64,000 nt of DNA from Roseimicrobium sp. ORNL1. Lineage in GTDB: Bacteria > Verrucomicrobiota > Verrucomicrobiia > Verrucomicrobiales > Verrucomicrobiaceae. Of the stretch, positions 1 through 8,718 are shown in pieces. Made by a program: the position numbers and the translations under genes. A model generated the notes under the pieces. The model worked only from the letters and a program-made list of their open reading frames with translations, ran no database searches and was not told the DNA's origin. Numbering within the stretch: the stretch's first letter is position 1; every line of letters starts with the position of its first letter. The DNA is taken from positions 2,170,001-2,234,000 of the forward strand of contig NZ_CP049143.1 in assembly GCF_011044495.1 (NCBI RefSeq). The letters are read 5' to 3'.

Positions 1-357
1 GAACTGTACTCAGTCTCCCATGCCATTCGGATGCCGCAGCAGGTCCGGAGTGGATGGGATGCGGAAGACCTACGCCTCTACTTTCCGGCGAGCGTCGGTA
101 CCTACTCTGCCGAAGGCGTGCCGCTTGGCGCGGCTGCCAGCATTGGCCATGATCGTCGCGGCATCTTGGAATTGGCTGAGCGCATGCTGCGTGACGTCGG
201 AGCCTCTGGTGCGCCGTTACAGCAGCAGAGCCCTGACATGCCCGGCACCCTCCGTCGACTGCTGCGGGAATACCCGGAACTCACTGCCGCAGGCGATGGC
301 AGACCTCTGCAGGAGCGCATCGGCTCGGCGGTGATGAGCCGGGATGTGAATCCATGA
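1..357 (+). CDS. C-terminal part of an unknown protein, cut by the window edge
   Basis: The frame is open from base 1 and stops with TGA at 355-357, giving at least 118 residues with no start codon required inside the window. The visible part is soluble, with no signal peptide or membrane segment, and ends in a helical stretch rich in Leu, Arg and Glu. I recognise no domain. The phrase 'DLRLYFPASVGTYSAEG' is a compact segment that a homology search could place. The next gene starts 43 bases later on the same strand, so the two may be co-transcribed. An internal ATG at 31 exists, but the reading frame continues upstream of it without a stop, so the longer partial reading is preferred. Confidence 0.5.
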   Translation, partial: ELYSVSHAIRMPQQVRSGWDAEDLRLYFPASVGTYSAEGVPLGAAASIGHDRRGILELAERMLRDVGASGAPLQQQSPDMPGTLRRLLREYPELTAAGDGRPLQERIGSAVMSRDVNP

Positions 358-400
358 AAGAGACTGGCTGCGACTGTGATGCATCATGGGATGACCTGAG

Positions 401-1507
401 ATGAAAAATACCACCACCGGCAGAACGACGACCTCCCACATTTGGTGGCACAGCCTCTGGCACTCCTGGGATGCGTTCTGGTTTGCCGTGGCCCATCCAG
501 CGCCGCTGGCGCTGGTGCGCATCCTCACGGCTGGTGTCTTGCTCTGGATCCATGCAGTCACCTGGACGCAGATCTCCGCGGTGGTAGGGGAGACGGCGTG
601 GCTGGATCGGAAGGGGATGCAGGAGATGCGTCTCCTGGCGGAAGGCAACCACATGAGAGACTACCGTGACCCTGCGGGCACACTGGTACCTCTCTCGGGG
701 CCACTTTTGGATGACGCTGGAAACCTCAAGCGGGATGCTGCGGGCAATCCCGTGCTCCCCACCAATCGCTGGTGGGGCACCTTTTCCCTCTGGCATCTGC
801 TGCCTGAGTCACCGGGCATGGTGATGGCTGTGCAGGTGGGGCTCATCCTGGCCGCGGTGTGTGTGTTGATTGGAGTTGGCACACGCTGGGCGCTGCTCCT
901 CACCTGGCTGGGACATGTGAGCTACGTCCAGCGCGGCATGGTCATCTACTCGGGCATGGACGCCATTCTCCTGTTGCTGCTCTTGTACCTGAGTGTGGGG
1001 CCGGCGGGCGCGGTGTGTTCCATCGATGCGTGGCTGAAGTCTCGCGGCAAGAGTGGACCAGGGATCGTTGTGCCCAGTACCTTTGCCAATATCTCACTCC
1101 GGCTCATTCAGGTGCACCTTTGCCTCATCTACTTCTGCGCGGGTGCGGCAAAGCTGCAGGGCCCCACCTGGTGGAATGGCACGGCGGTGTATTTGCTCAT
1201 GATGAGTCCCGAGTACGGTGGGGTACCCGTGGAGTGGATGGCGCAGCATGAGATGCTGTGGCAGTTCGTCTCCCTGGCGGGCGGTATTTTCACGGTGGGA
1301 TTCGAGTTGAGTTTTGCCTTTCTGGTCTGGCATCCACGGCTGCGACCGGTGGTGCTGGTGGCGGGACTCTTCCTTCACGTCATGCTCGCCCTTCTCAGTG
1401 GCCTCGGCGCTTTCCAGATGACGATGGTCGCGGCGCTGCTGGCGTTTGTGCCTGCCGAGACGGCCGGACGGATATTGCGGCAGCCTTTGCCCTTATCCCG
1501 CGGGTGA
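401..1507 (+). CDS. HTTM domain multi-pass membrane protein
   Basis: This 368-residue protein is very hydrophobic, with about seven or more membrane segments (for example around residues 45-60, 140-165, 170-190 and 285-345). It matches the HTTM family, membrane proteins related to the vitamin K-dependent gamma-carboxylase. The pattern is an N-terminal 'ALVRILTAGVLLWIHAV' segment, a conserved Trp-rich loop with 'NRWWGTFSLWHLLPESPG', and a later 'LCLIYFCAGAAKLQGPTWWNGTA' helix. That last motif, with its Lys and Trp-Trp-x-Gly, is typical of HTTM proteins in bacteria. The substrate of bacterial HTTM proteins is generally unknown, and a role in membrane-associated oxidation or carboxylation is only inferred. 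The gene follows the partial first gene by 43 bases and precedes a divergent-in-function secreted protein by about 90 bases. Confidence 0.8.
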   Translation: MKNTTTGRTTTSHIWWHSLWHSWDAFWFAVAHPAPLALVRILTAGVLLWIHAVTWTQISAVVGETAWLDRKGMQEMRLLAEGNHMRDYRDPAGTLVPLSGPLLDDAGNLKRDAAGNPVLPTNRWWGTFSLWHLLPESPGMVMAVQVGLILAAVCVLIGVGTRWALLLTWLGHVSYVQRGMVIYSGMDAILLLLLLYLSVGPAGAVCSIDAWLKSRGKSGPGIVVPSTFANISLRLIQVHLCLIYFCAGAAKLQGPTWWNGTAVYLLMMSPEYGGVPVEWMAQHEMLWQFVSLAGGIFTVGFELSFAFLVWHPRLRPVVLVAGLFLHVMLALLSGLGAFQMTMVAALLAFVPAETAGRILRQPLPLSRG

Positions 1508-1595
1508 AGGCCCGAAGGTGCTTGATTCCCTCCACCAGTTGTCTTGACAAACAGCTGGCCCGGTGTTGCAATCTGCCCGGTTCCCTTTTTCCATC

Positions 1596-3152
1596 ATGAA
1601 GACGCTCACCATTGCGAAGACAGGGGTGCTGGCTCTTATTCTCCTCGCTATCGGCGGGGTCATCACCAGTACCAGCCACGCGCAGGGGTTCCAAGGCGGA
1701 GGGTTCAATTTCAACTTCGGCGGCGGTGGAGGATTCCAAGCCGGTTTTCAAGGAGGCGGGTTCAACCAATTTGGCGGAGGAGGAGGCTTTCAGGGAGGTT
1801 TCGGTGGCGGAGGTGGATTCCAAGGTGGTGGCAGTTTCAATTTTGGCGGCCAAGGGGGATTCCAGGGCTTCCAGCAATTCGGTGGACAGAGTGGCTTCCA
1901 GGGCGGTGGTGGTGGTGGATTCAATCAGTTTGGTGGCGGTGCCGTGCAGCCGTTTAGCAGCTCGGCCACGGCCAATGCGACCTTTGCAGCTGGCAGCGTG
2001 GGAGGGCAGCCGGGCTTCTTGATCGTCACCACCAGTAACTCGGGTGTGTTGGCGATTGATGCCGCGGCCATCGGTTCCTGTGTCGTTTCAGGTCTGCCTG
2101 TCGCGCTTTCCCAACGGGAGCTGTTGCTCCACTCGGTGCGTGCCAGTACGCGGGATGTGAATGGGCGTCTCTTCCGCCTGCGCGCTGGTGGGGATCCGGC
2201 ACCCGAGGCTGTGCCTGCGCCGCCTCCTGCGGTCGCGAGTGGCAAGGGCAAGGTGGTGGTGCAACCCCAGCCTATGCAGGTATCCACAGACGACGGCGCC
2301 TTCACCCTCTATGCAGGCAGTGGCTATGCCTCCGCAGACATGGATTGGCGCGGTCTCGCGAGCGGATTCGAAGCGGAAAGCTGGAGCGGTACTCTGGGAG
2401 TGGAGTGGCGTGTGGCGGATGATTTGGTGCTCGGTCTCGCGGGCACGTATCTCCAGACGGACGGTGACTTTGACAGTCGTGGAAGCGTGGATCTCGATGG
2501 CTTCGCGCTTTCCGCCTACGTGTCATGGACACCTGGAAATTTTTACGCGGACACGCTCTACAGCTTTGGCAGTTTTGAAGAGGACATCCATCGCCGCACT
2601 GGCTTGGGCACCACGGCACGCGCTGAGCCTGACAGCGAGAATCACTCCGTGGAGTTCAATGCCGGATACAACTTTCACTGTGGAGAGTTCCGCACCGGTC
2701 CCTTCATCGGCCTGGACTATCGAAACGGAGAGCTCGATGGCTATGCCGAACACGGAGCCGGCAGGGCGAATTTGTCCTATGAGGACCAGAAGTACGATTC
2801 GCTGGTGACACGCGTCGGCTGGCAGGCTTCTCGCCGGTTCGAGACTGGCTTTGGCGCCATCACCCCGCAGATACGCGCCGCATGGGAGCGTGAAAATCTG
2901 AATGCCAATGAGTTGGTGAAAGTCTCCCTGGGCAGCTCTCCCTATCGCTGGCTCTCGGGCGGAGGTGTGACTCCGGACTATGAAGTGCACGCGCGCACCG
3001 CTCGACCTGATGATGACTACCTGAATGTGGGTGGCGGCATTCTCATCGAAGTCGGTGCCAACTTTGCCATCCTTCTCGACTACGAGGGACACCTACTGCG
3101 GGGCGATGAACAAGAGCACTTTGCCTCCATTATTGCATCGTTGAAATTCTGA
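1596..3152 (+). CDS. Secreted Gly/Phe/Gln-rich protein with C-terminal autotransporter-like beta-barrel
   Basis: The 518-residue product starts at the ATG at 1596, which gives a clear signal peptide (Lys-rich start, hydrophobic core, Ser-His-Ala-Gln cleavage region). A GTG 33 bases upstream would only add residues before the signal. Residues about 30-125 are a low-complexity stretch of Gly, Phe, Gln and Asn built from units like 'GGGFQGGFGG' and 'FNQFGGG'. A linker with Pro/Ala/Val follows. The last 270 residues alternate polar and aromatic residues and end in '...IIASLKF', a terminal Phe as in outer membrane barrels. This matches autotransporter-type beta-barrel domains (pfam Autotransporter). 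The likely location is the outer membrane with the repeat region in or across the cell surface. Which side the repeats face is inference. Confidence 0.75.
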   Translation: MKTLTIAKTGVLALILLAIGGVITSTSHAQGFQGGGFNFNFGGGGGFQAGFQGGGFNQFGGGGGFQGGFGGGGGFQGGGSFNFGGQGGFQGFQQFGGQSGFQGGGGGGFNQFGGGAVQPFSSSATANATFAAGSVGGQPGFLIVTTSNSGVLAIDAAAIGSCVVSGLPVALSQRELLLHSVRASTRDVNGRLFRLRAGGDPAPEAVPAPPPAVASGKGKVVVQPQPMQVSTDDGAFTLYAGSGYASADMDWRGLASGFEAESWSGTLGVEWRVADDLVLGLAGTYLQTDGDFDSRGSVDLDGFALSAYVSWTPGNFYADTLYSFGSFEEDIHRRTGLGTTARAEPDSENHSVEFNAGYNFHCGEFRTGPFIGLDYRNGELDGYAEHGAGRANLSYEDQKYDSLVTRVGWQASRRFETGFGAITPQIRAAWERENLNANELVKVSLGSSPYRWLSGGGVTPDYEVHARTARPDDDYLNVGGGILIEVGANFAILLDYEGHLLRGDEQEHFASIIASLKF

Positions 3153-3196
3153 GGTGGTGGAGAGATCTGCCGCGAAGCAGGACGGGCAATGGAGAT

Positions 3197-3526
3197 CTAT
3201 TTCCATTGCTCATGGCACCAGTCCCAGTACCGCATCGTCCCCTCGCCGATCTTGGGATGCACCTGCTCCAGCCAGTGGACGGGAGCGTAGATGAATTGCA
3301 TCCACGCCGGAGTGTGTTCGCGGGCATAATTTCGCGGGTCCATAAAGTAAGCCACCACTTCTGTGCGTGGCGGAAGTGTGCCGGGAGCAGCGCCTCCCAA
3401 GGACGTTGGAGGCTGGTATAAAAAGGGGTGGACGAGGTGTGGCCCTTTCCGATAACACATGAGATACCAGGACTCCACCGGCGCACAGCTCGCGAGATAC
3501 ACCGCCAGAAGCAAAGGAGTGTACAT
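3197..3526 (-). CDS. Small predicted lipoprotein of unknown function
   Basis: This 109-residue protein begins with a short hydrophobic signal ending in a lipobox 'LASC', so Cys at about residue 13 would be lipidated and the mature protein anchored in a membrane. The start at 3526 is favoured because an AGGAAG Shine-Dalgarno sequence lies seven bases upstream on the minus strand. A longer in-frame ATG at 3565 would put 13 residues before the signal. The mature part is rich in Trp, Tyr, His and Pro and has no domain I recognise. It is convergent with the beta-barrel gene ending at 3152, with 44 bases between them, and divergent from the large fusion gene starting at 3662. Confidence 0.65.
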   Translation of the reverse strand: MYTPLLLAVYLASCAPVESWYLMCYRKGPHLVHPFLYQPPTSLGGAAPGTLPPRTEVVAYFMDPRNYAREHTPAWMQFIYAPVHWLEQVHPKIGEGTMRYWDWCHEQWK

Positions 3527-3661
3527 CAGCAGTTGGCTTCCTGGTGAGACCTTTCGTCGACCCATCGATAGACTGTAGAGATCACCAGGCGGGGGGCGCA
3601 AGGAGTTTGCTTGTGTTGAGAAGCCAACACTTGCGCTACAATTCGTTTTTGTTATTTCATC

Positions 3662-6007
3662 GTGGTGCAGCATTCGCAGCATTCTGTTCCCCGAGTGGTC
3701 GTCTACACCGCCGTGTTTGGAGGCTATGACGACCCTCCGGTTGTCCATGAGCCGGATCCTGCGCTGACGTATCTGTTTTTTACCGAAGACGAACATGCCC
3801 CGGTTCCGGTGCCGTGGGAGCGGAGGGCGGTGCCGCGTGCTTTTGAGGATCCCCAGCGGGATGCGCGGCGGGTGAAGCTGCTGCCGCATCTTTTCGTAAA
3901 CGACTACGAGGTCTCCGTTTGGGTGGATGCGAACTGCGACGTGCTCAAGCTGGATGCCGGCGGTGTGCTCGACCTGCTGGGAGATGCCGATTACGCCGTG
4001 CCATCCCATGGAGAACGCGCGTGTGTGTATGAGGAGTCCGAGGCCGTGCTGGAACTGGGTTTGGACTATCCGGCACTGGTCGCGGGGCAGATGGCGCGGT
4101 ATCGATCCTTGGGCCTGCCTCAGTACTGGGGACTGCACGCCACTATGTTCCTGGTGCGGCGGCATCAGGTGCAGGCTGCGCGGCAATTTTCCGATGCATG
4201 GTGGCGTGAACTGCAGAGCCACTCCAAGCGGGACCAGTTGAGTTTTGATTTCGTCCGCTGGAGGTCAGAGGCTAGCGTGAAGTCCCTGTCCCTCGGTTTC
4301 GCCAATTCCATCTTCCGCTGGAATGGCACACACAAGCTGCCGCGCCCCAGCCATATTTCACAGGAGACGCATTTGTCTCCGGCAAGCGCAGGCACAAACG
4401 GAGCGAAGCATGGCCTTGCAAAAGGGGTTGCGTACAGCCAAGGAAAATCCATGGAGAAGTCCGTCGCAGAGCGTGTGAAATCGGAATTGGCCACGCGGGG
4501 ATATGCGCAGCCGGTGCCGGTATTCTCCGCAGCAGAATGCCGGTGGCTCATGGGCGTGCTGGAGCACCACTTCGAAAAGCCTGCGCAATGGTACAAGGGC
4601 TGGGCGGTGAGCCAGCGTTCCTTTTACGATGTGGCGGTGGACTGGCGCATCCTCTCGCATGTGAGGTCGGCCTTGGGTGACAATGTGGTGTTGTGGGGTG
4701 CCAGCCTCGTGCATCGCATGCCGGGGGAGGTGCATCCCTGGCACTCGGACATCGAGAGTTCAGCGCCCACAGCGCGCACGGTGTCGGTATGGATTGGACT
4801 GCAAGGGACGTGTGAGCACACGTCGCTGAAGATGGCGCCAGGGTCCCATGAGTTCGGCGCCACCGTGCAGGAGAAGGCTGCGCAGAAAGGCAGGCGCAGG
4901 AATGAGATCACGGATGAGGATATCGCGGCATGGGTGAAGGAATGCGGCGCGCGGGAAGAACCGGAACTCGTGCCCATGCATGATGGCGAGGCTCTGTTCT
5001 TCGATGGACGCATCTGGCATGGGTCGAACAATCTCAGTCCACACCTCAGTCGCACGGCGCTGCTGCTGCAGTATGCCGCCGTGGACACACCCATCCGCAT
5101 GCCGGTTCAGGGGCATTGTGAGTGGCCCTTCAAGTTTCTCGGTCAACCGTGGCCGCCGTGCCTGTTGATGAGCGGCAGGGATGGCACGGGCATCAACCGC
5201 ATCACCCGGCCACCGATGCTGCCGGATGGTCCCGAGGTGGGCCGCCTGCGCAGCGGAAATCATCATGCTCCCTCGTCACCACTGGTGCCTGGCAAGGTGG
5301 GGTGGAATGCGCATCATTTCTTTCGTGGGTACACGGCAGGCCTGGCGGATGTGATCTGCCACATGTCCGTGCTGAGCCAGGGCAAATGCCCGCATCCTCC
5401 GTTCCAGCATCCTGAGGAGGAAATTCTGGTGGTGCTGGAGGGGGAGGTGGAAGTTCACCATCCCACTTGGGAGGGGCGTAACCGCTTCGTCCAGCGGGCG
5501 GGCGAGGTCGCTTACTATCCGGCTGGCTTTTATCACACGCTCACGACCACCAGCGAACAGCCTGCAAAATACCTCATGCTGCGGTGGATTTCGGATCCTT
5601 CGGGTGAGATCCCTCCCTTGGACCCCGGAGTTTTCACGAGTACGCCCAGCCTTCCGGGCGATGAAACGAAAGCATCTGATGCCACGGAAGGATGGCGGCA
5701 CACGCCGCTCATGGACGGAGCCACCTCCTATCTGAGCAAGCTGCATGGGCATGTCACCATCATGGAACCCGGCGCTGGCTATGACCCGCATGTGGATGAC
5801 TACGACGTGATCCTCATCGTGCTCGAAGGCGAGGTCTCATGCTTTGGAGGCACCGTGAGTGCGGGAGGAGTGATTGTTTGTGTAGCGGGAGAGCCTCACG
5901 GCTTGAAGAATACCGGCAGCAAACCTGCAAGATACATCGCGCTGGAATTTCACACTGGCAGGATGATGAAGCGGCGATTACTGGAAGAGGGCGTGGTGGT
6001 AGATTGA
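3662..6007 (+). CDS. Four-domain fusion: DUF616 glycosyltransferase-like, PhyH dioxygenase, two cupins
   Basis: The 781-residue product has three recognisable parts. Residues about 10-230 match DUF616 (TOD1/MUCI70-like, glycosyltransferase-A-like): 'VVVYTAVFGGYDDP' at the start, an acidic 'VWVDANCDV' near 86-94, and a late 'FANSIFRWNGTHKLPRP'. Residues about 268-480 match phytanoyl-CoA dioxygenase, an Fe(II)/2-oxoglutarate fold: the HxD pair in 'HPWHSD' (His361, Asp363), the distal His453 in 'WHGSNN' and Arg464. Residues about 560-650 and 700-775 are two small cupin barrels, the first with 'CPHPPFQHPEEEILVVLEGE'. The start is a GTG without a clear ribosome site; a second GTG follows at once and another lies at 3698. 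The fusion suggests a protein that modifies a sugar-bearing small molecule or glycan, but the substrate is unknown. A small membrane protein gene follows after 23 bases. Confidence 0.82.
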   Translation: MVQHSQHSVPRVVVYTAVFGGYDDPPVVHEPDPALTYLFFTEDEHAPVPVPWERRAVPRAFEDPQRDARRVKLLPHLFVNDYEVSVWVDANCDVLKLDAGGVLDLLGDADYAVPSHGERACVYEESEAVLELGLDYPALVAGQMARYRSLGLPQYWGLHATMFLVRRHQVQAARQFSDAWWRELQSHSKRDQLSFDFVRWRSEASVKSLSLGFANSIFRWNGTHKLPRPSHISQETHLSPASAGTNGAKHGLAKGVAYSQGKSMEKSVAERVKSELATRGYAQPVPVFSAAECRWLMGVLEHHFEKPAQWYKGWAVSQRSFYDVAVDWRILSHVRSALGDNVVLWGASLVHRMPGEVHPWHSDIESSAPTARTVSVWIGLQGTCEHTSLKMAPGSHEFGATVQEKAAQKGRRRNEITDEDIAAWVKECGAREEPELVPMHDGEALFFDGRIWHGSNNLSPHLSRTALLLQYAAVDTPIRMPVQGHCEWPFKFLGQPWPPCLLMSGRDGTGINRITRPPMLPDGPEVGRLRSGNHHAPSSPLVPGKVGWNAHHFFRGYTAGLADVICHMSVLSQGKCPHPPFQHPEEEILVVLEGEVEVHHPTWEGRNRFVQRAGEVAYYPAGFYHTLTTTSEQPAKYLMLRWISDPSGEIPPLDPGVFTSTPSLPGDETKASDATEGWRHTPLMDGATSYLSKLHGHVTIMEPGAGYDPHVDDYDVILIVLEGEVSCFGGTVSAGGVIVCVAGEPHGLKNTGSKPARYIALEFHTGRMMKRRLLEEGVVVD

Positions 6008-6030
6008 GTGGAGCATCCTTCTGGCCTTTC

Positions 6031-6300
6031 ATGAAGCTCCTCTACTGGTTTCTCACCATTTGCTTTGCCGTTGGAGGCGCGGTCGGCGGTATCTCGTGGA
6101 ATATCCTGCGCCACCGTTATATGAAGCGGCGCGGCATCACGGGGTGGAGGTATTTCTTTTGGAAGGACTCGGAACTTCCCGAGATGCTCAACGAGGAAAG
6201 GGGCTACGCGCGCTACATGCGCGCCGGCATGACGGTGGCCGTGGTCTCGTGGGTAACCTTGGTCCTGCTCATCTGGATCTTTGGCCAACCTGGGCAGTAG
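6031..6300 (+). CDS. Small membrane protein with two transmembrane segments
   Basis: An 89-residue protein starting 23 bases after the large fusion gene, on the same strand. It has an N-terminal hydrophobic helix (residues about 3-22, 'WFLTICFAVGGAVGGI') and a second near the C-terminus (about 66-84, 'VAVVSWVTLVLLIWIF'). The loop between them is basic and aromatic. I recognise no family. The start at 6031 puts Met right before the first helix; an in-frame upstream extension would overlap the preceding gene and read poorly. Co-transcription with the fusion gene is likely from the spacing. Function unknown. Confidence 0.6.
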   Translation: MKLLYWFLTICFAVGGAVGGISWNILRHRYMKRRGITGWRYFFWKDSELPEMLNEERGYARYMRAGMTVAVVSWVTLVLLIWIFGQPGQ

Positions 6301-6345
6301 GAAGAATCTTAGAGCGGTCCATTTAAAGCCGTGGCCGATTGGAAG

Positions 6346-6419
6346 CTTAGTCGCGAAGCGACACCCGAACGCATGACCTCACCCAAGAGTCACCGGTTCG
6401 GGCGTCGCTCCGCGACTGG
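6346..6419. repeat. Intergenic palindromic element
   Basis: The arms at 6346-6370 and 6395-6419 are near-perfect reverse complements (core 'GTCGCGAAGCGACACCCGAAC' family with one or two mismatches). They are separated by a 24-base loop. It lies in the gap between a plus-strand gene ending at 6300 and a minus-strand gene ending at 6515, so it could act as a bidirectional terminator for the converging genes. There is no flanking T-run, and its length resembles the other long palindromes in this window. Confidence 0.6.
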
Positions 6420-6514
6420 AGCATCCATGGGATATTGATGCTGCCGTACCGGGCACGTACATCCAACCGCTACTCATCAGAGCCTAAAAGAGGCTATGTC
6501 ATTTTCAAAATGCT

Positions 6515-6976
6515 CTAGGCTTTCTCCCGCTCATTTGCTTGGGATGCCAGCCATGTGCCGCCTGCATCGAGCATCATCTCCGCGACAGGATTCTCGGATG
6601 GCTCCGTCTGCTCGCTTTGCTTACCTTCGGGAGCGCTTGCCGTGGGCGCATCCGGTGAGGTGCTCGCCATGCTTACCATTCCCCCTGCCGCACGACCGCT
6701 CGTGGCGGTGCCGAGCTTGTTGAGGCGGTGCATCACTTCATCGAGCTCGCGCTTCATCGAATTCAGCTTGGCCTCCTGCCGGGCGAAGCCGCGGATGATC
6801 TCATCGCGTGAGTCATCGATCTGGCGCGAGAGCATGTTCATGCGCTCGCTTTGTTTCTCTCGCGTCTCCGACTGCCGTTCCTGCTGCTTCTTGAAACCTT
6901 CCGACGTGCGGTTCAGCAGCTTGTCCAGCTTCGCCGCGAGAGGTTCAAGCAGGGGGCGGAGCAGGCGTTTGAACAT
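6515..6976 (-). CDS. Coiled-coil protein of unknown function
   Basis: A 153-residue acidic/basic helical protein. Residues about 20-90 are a long run of charged residues with heptad spacing, rich in Gln, Glu, Lys and Arg ('KKQQERQSETREKQSER', then 'LSRQIDDSRDEIIRGF'). This suggests a coiled coil. The C-terminal third is low complexity, rich in Ala, Ser, Pro and Glu. There is no signal peptide, though the N-terminus is amphipathic. It lies 90 bases downstream of pheS on the same strand and may be read through from it. I do not recognise a family. The compositional bias is typical of lineage-specific structural or adaptor proteins. Confidence 0.6.
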   Translation of the reverse strand: MFKRLLRPLLEPLAAKLDKLLNRTSEGFKKQQERQSETREKQSERMNMLSRQIDDSRDEIIRGFARQEAKLNSMKRELDEVMHRLNKLGTATSGRAAGGMVSMASTSPDAPTASAPEGKQSEQTEPSENPVAEMMLDAGGTWLASQANEREKA

Positions 6977-7066
6977 GGCGCAGAAAGGTTCTCGTCAGTA
7001 GAAGAGGATACAATGCACCGGACTGTGGTCAGCAGGTTTCGCACCTGCGCGTCATGAGGACTAGAT

Positions 7067-8083
7067 CTAGAACTGCGAGAGGAATCTCGTGTCGTTCTCA
7101 ATCAAGTGACGGATGTCTGTGATGCCGTGCAGGATCATGGCGAGACGATCCAGGCCCATGCCGAAGGCGAAGCCGGTGACCTTCTCGGGATCGAACAGCT
7201 TGTCGCCACGGGACTTGCACACGGCTTCGAACACGGCGGGATCCACCATGCCGCACCCAGCGATTTCAATCCAGCGCGCTTCCTGGCCTTTGACCTCGAG
7301 CTTGATGTCGATCTCGAAGCTGGGTTCGGTGAAGGGGAAGAAGTGCGGGCGGAAACGCACTTGCGTCTGCGGACCGAAGGTGTCCTGGAAGAAGTACTCC
7401 AGCGTGCCTTTCAGGTCGGCAAGGCTCACATCCGTGGAGACGTAGAGACCTTCGAGCTGGTTGAAGACGCTCAGGTGCGTGGCGTCGATTTCATCGCGGC
7501 GATAAGCAGCGCCGGGAGCGATGATGCGCACGGGCAGGGTCTTCGCCACTTCCATGGTGCGGATCTGCACGGTGCTGGTGTGCGTGCGAAGGAGACGGCC
7601 ATCGGGAAGGTAGAAGGTGTCCTTCTCATTGCGCGCGGGGTGATCCGCCGGCGTATTCAGCGCATCGAAGCAATGCCACTCCGTTTCGATTTCAGGGCCG
7701 TCTGCCAGAGCGAAGCCCATGCGGCGCAGCGTCTGGATGGCGCGGTCGCGGATGCGCGTGAGCGGGTGCAGCGCACCGGAGCGGGCCGGACGACCGGGCA
7801 GGGTGACATCGATGCCCTTCACGGACTCGGCATCCTTGGCGGACTGCAGCGCGGTAAGTTTCTGATCAATGCCCGCGGTCAAAGCGGTGCGCACCTCATT
7901 GAGCTTGGCACCCACGGCGGCCTTCTGATCCGGCGGCACATCACGCATGCCGGCGGACACTGTGGTGAGGCGGCCCTTCTTGCCCAGGAAGTTCACGCGG
8001 AAGTTCTCCAGCGCAGTCTCATCAGAGATGCCTTCGAGGGTGGTGATGCCTTCGGTGCGGATGGTGTCGAGTTCAGCGAGCAT
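7067..8083 (-). CDS. pheS: Phenylalanine--tRNA ligase alpha subunit
   Basis: PheS is the catalytic subunit of the cytoplasmic (alpha-beta)2 enzyme that charges tRNA-Phe. The 338 residues are the usual bacterial length. Visible class II motifs include motif 2 ('PGAAYRRDEIDATHLSVFNQLEGLYV' region) and motif 3 near the C-terminus ('GFAFGMGLDRLAMI'). The N-terminal 85 residues form the expected helical tRNA-binding arm with 'FLGKKGRLT'. The substrate loop 'FFPFTEPSFEIDI' is also present. pheT, which usually follows directly, is not downstream here: the next minus-strand gene is a coiled-coil protein. Upstream on the same strand lie a GNAT gene, a terminator and rplT, so this is a modified version of the common rpmI-rplT-pheS arrangement. 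Confidence 0.97.
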   Translation of the reverse strand: MLAELDTIRTEGITTLEGISDETALENFRVNFLGKKGRLTTVSAGMRDVPPDQKAAVGAKLNEVRTALTAGIDQKLTALQSAKDAESVKGIDVTLPGRPARSGALHPLTRIRDRAIQTLRRMGFALADGPEIETEWHCFDALNTPADHPARNEKDTFYLPDGRLLRTHTSTVQIRTMEVAKTLPVRIIAPGAAYRRDEIDATHLSVFNQLEGLYVSTDVSLADLKGTLEYFFQDTFGPQTQVRFRPHFFPFTEPSFEIDIKLEVKGQEARWIEIAGCGMVDPAVFEAVCKSRGDKLFDPEKVTGFAFGMGLDRLAMILHGITDIRHLIENDTRFLSQF

Positions 8084-8132
8084 GGGGAGTGGAAAGGAAA
8101 AATGGAAGGTGAAAGTGACGTGCCACGCACAC

Positions 8133-8582
8133 TCAGAGCGGCAGGGCGAAGTGGTGACTGGTGATGTTCATCCCTTTGTGCAGGTAAAAGCGGTGTGCGT
8201 CAAACCGCTGCACGCCGGAGTCGAGTTGGAAGTGTGCACAGCCACGGCGGCGTGCTTCTTCCACCAGCCAGTCAAAGAGGGCACTGCCGTAGCCGTGCCC
8301 GTGATCCTGCGCGCGCGTGACAAGGTCATCCACATACATGTGCGTGCCCCAGACGAGATTCTGGCAGATGCGGAAACCTGTGAAGGCACGCACCTCGCCC
8401 TGGTGCTCCAGATAGACGTAGTTCGCGCCGCGTCCTTGGGCCATGATGGCCGCATGCACAAACGCATCCTCCTCAGTGAAGTGCGGACGGAGTTCCTGCG
8501 CCACCGGAAAACAACGCGAGAGCGTCTCCTGATCCACCGGATCAATCAGGCGGATGACGAAGTTGTCTGCGGGAGAGGACAT
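8133..8582 (-). CDS. GNAT family N-acetyltransferase
   Basis: A 149-residue GNAT-fold protein that would transfer an acetyl group from acetyl-CoA to an unknown amine. The acetyl-CoA pyrophosphate-binding motif A is visible as 'VDDLVTRAQDHGHGYGSALFDWL' (Q/RxxGxG/A-like, residues about 85-107). After it comes the usual 'EEARRRGCAHFQLDSG' and a 'HRFYLHKGM' motif B. The start at 8582 (ATG) is preferred over a TTG 57 bases upstream that would run back into the upstream terminator. It sits between the rplT terminator and pheS, 49 bases before pheS. This is an unusual insertion in a translation gene cluster. Confidence 0.85.
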   Translation of the reverse strand: MSSPADNFVIRLIDPVDQETLSRCFPVAQELRPHFTEEDAFVHAAIMAQGRGANYVYLEHQGEVRAFTGFRICQNLVWGTHMYVDDLVTRAQDHGHGYGSALFDWLVEEARRRGCAHFQLDSGVQRFDAHRFYLHKGMNITSHHFALPL

Positions 8583-8630
8583 GCCGGTTGGGAGACCTTT
8601 GAGCTGAAGTGAGGTGAGTGAAGAGCGGTG

Positions 8631-8667
8631 AAAAAGCAAAAAGCCGGAGCATGAGAGCCCCGGCTTT
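8631..8667 (-). terminator. Rho-independent terminator of the rpmI-rplT transcript
   Basis: An inverted repeat AAGCCGG / CCGGCTT spans 8640-8667. Read on the minus strand it is followed by a T-rich tract (complement of 8631-8640). It lies 50 bases after the rplT stop codon and before the GNAT start, so it should end the ribosomal-protein transcript and separate it from the GNAT-pheS genes. Confidence 0.8.
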
Positions 8668-8718
8668 CCGTGAAGATTGGGAACCAGTGAGTCTGGCTGT
8701 GGAAGGTTCCGTGCCTCG

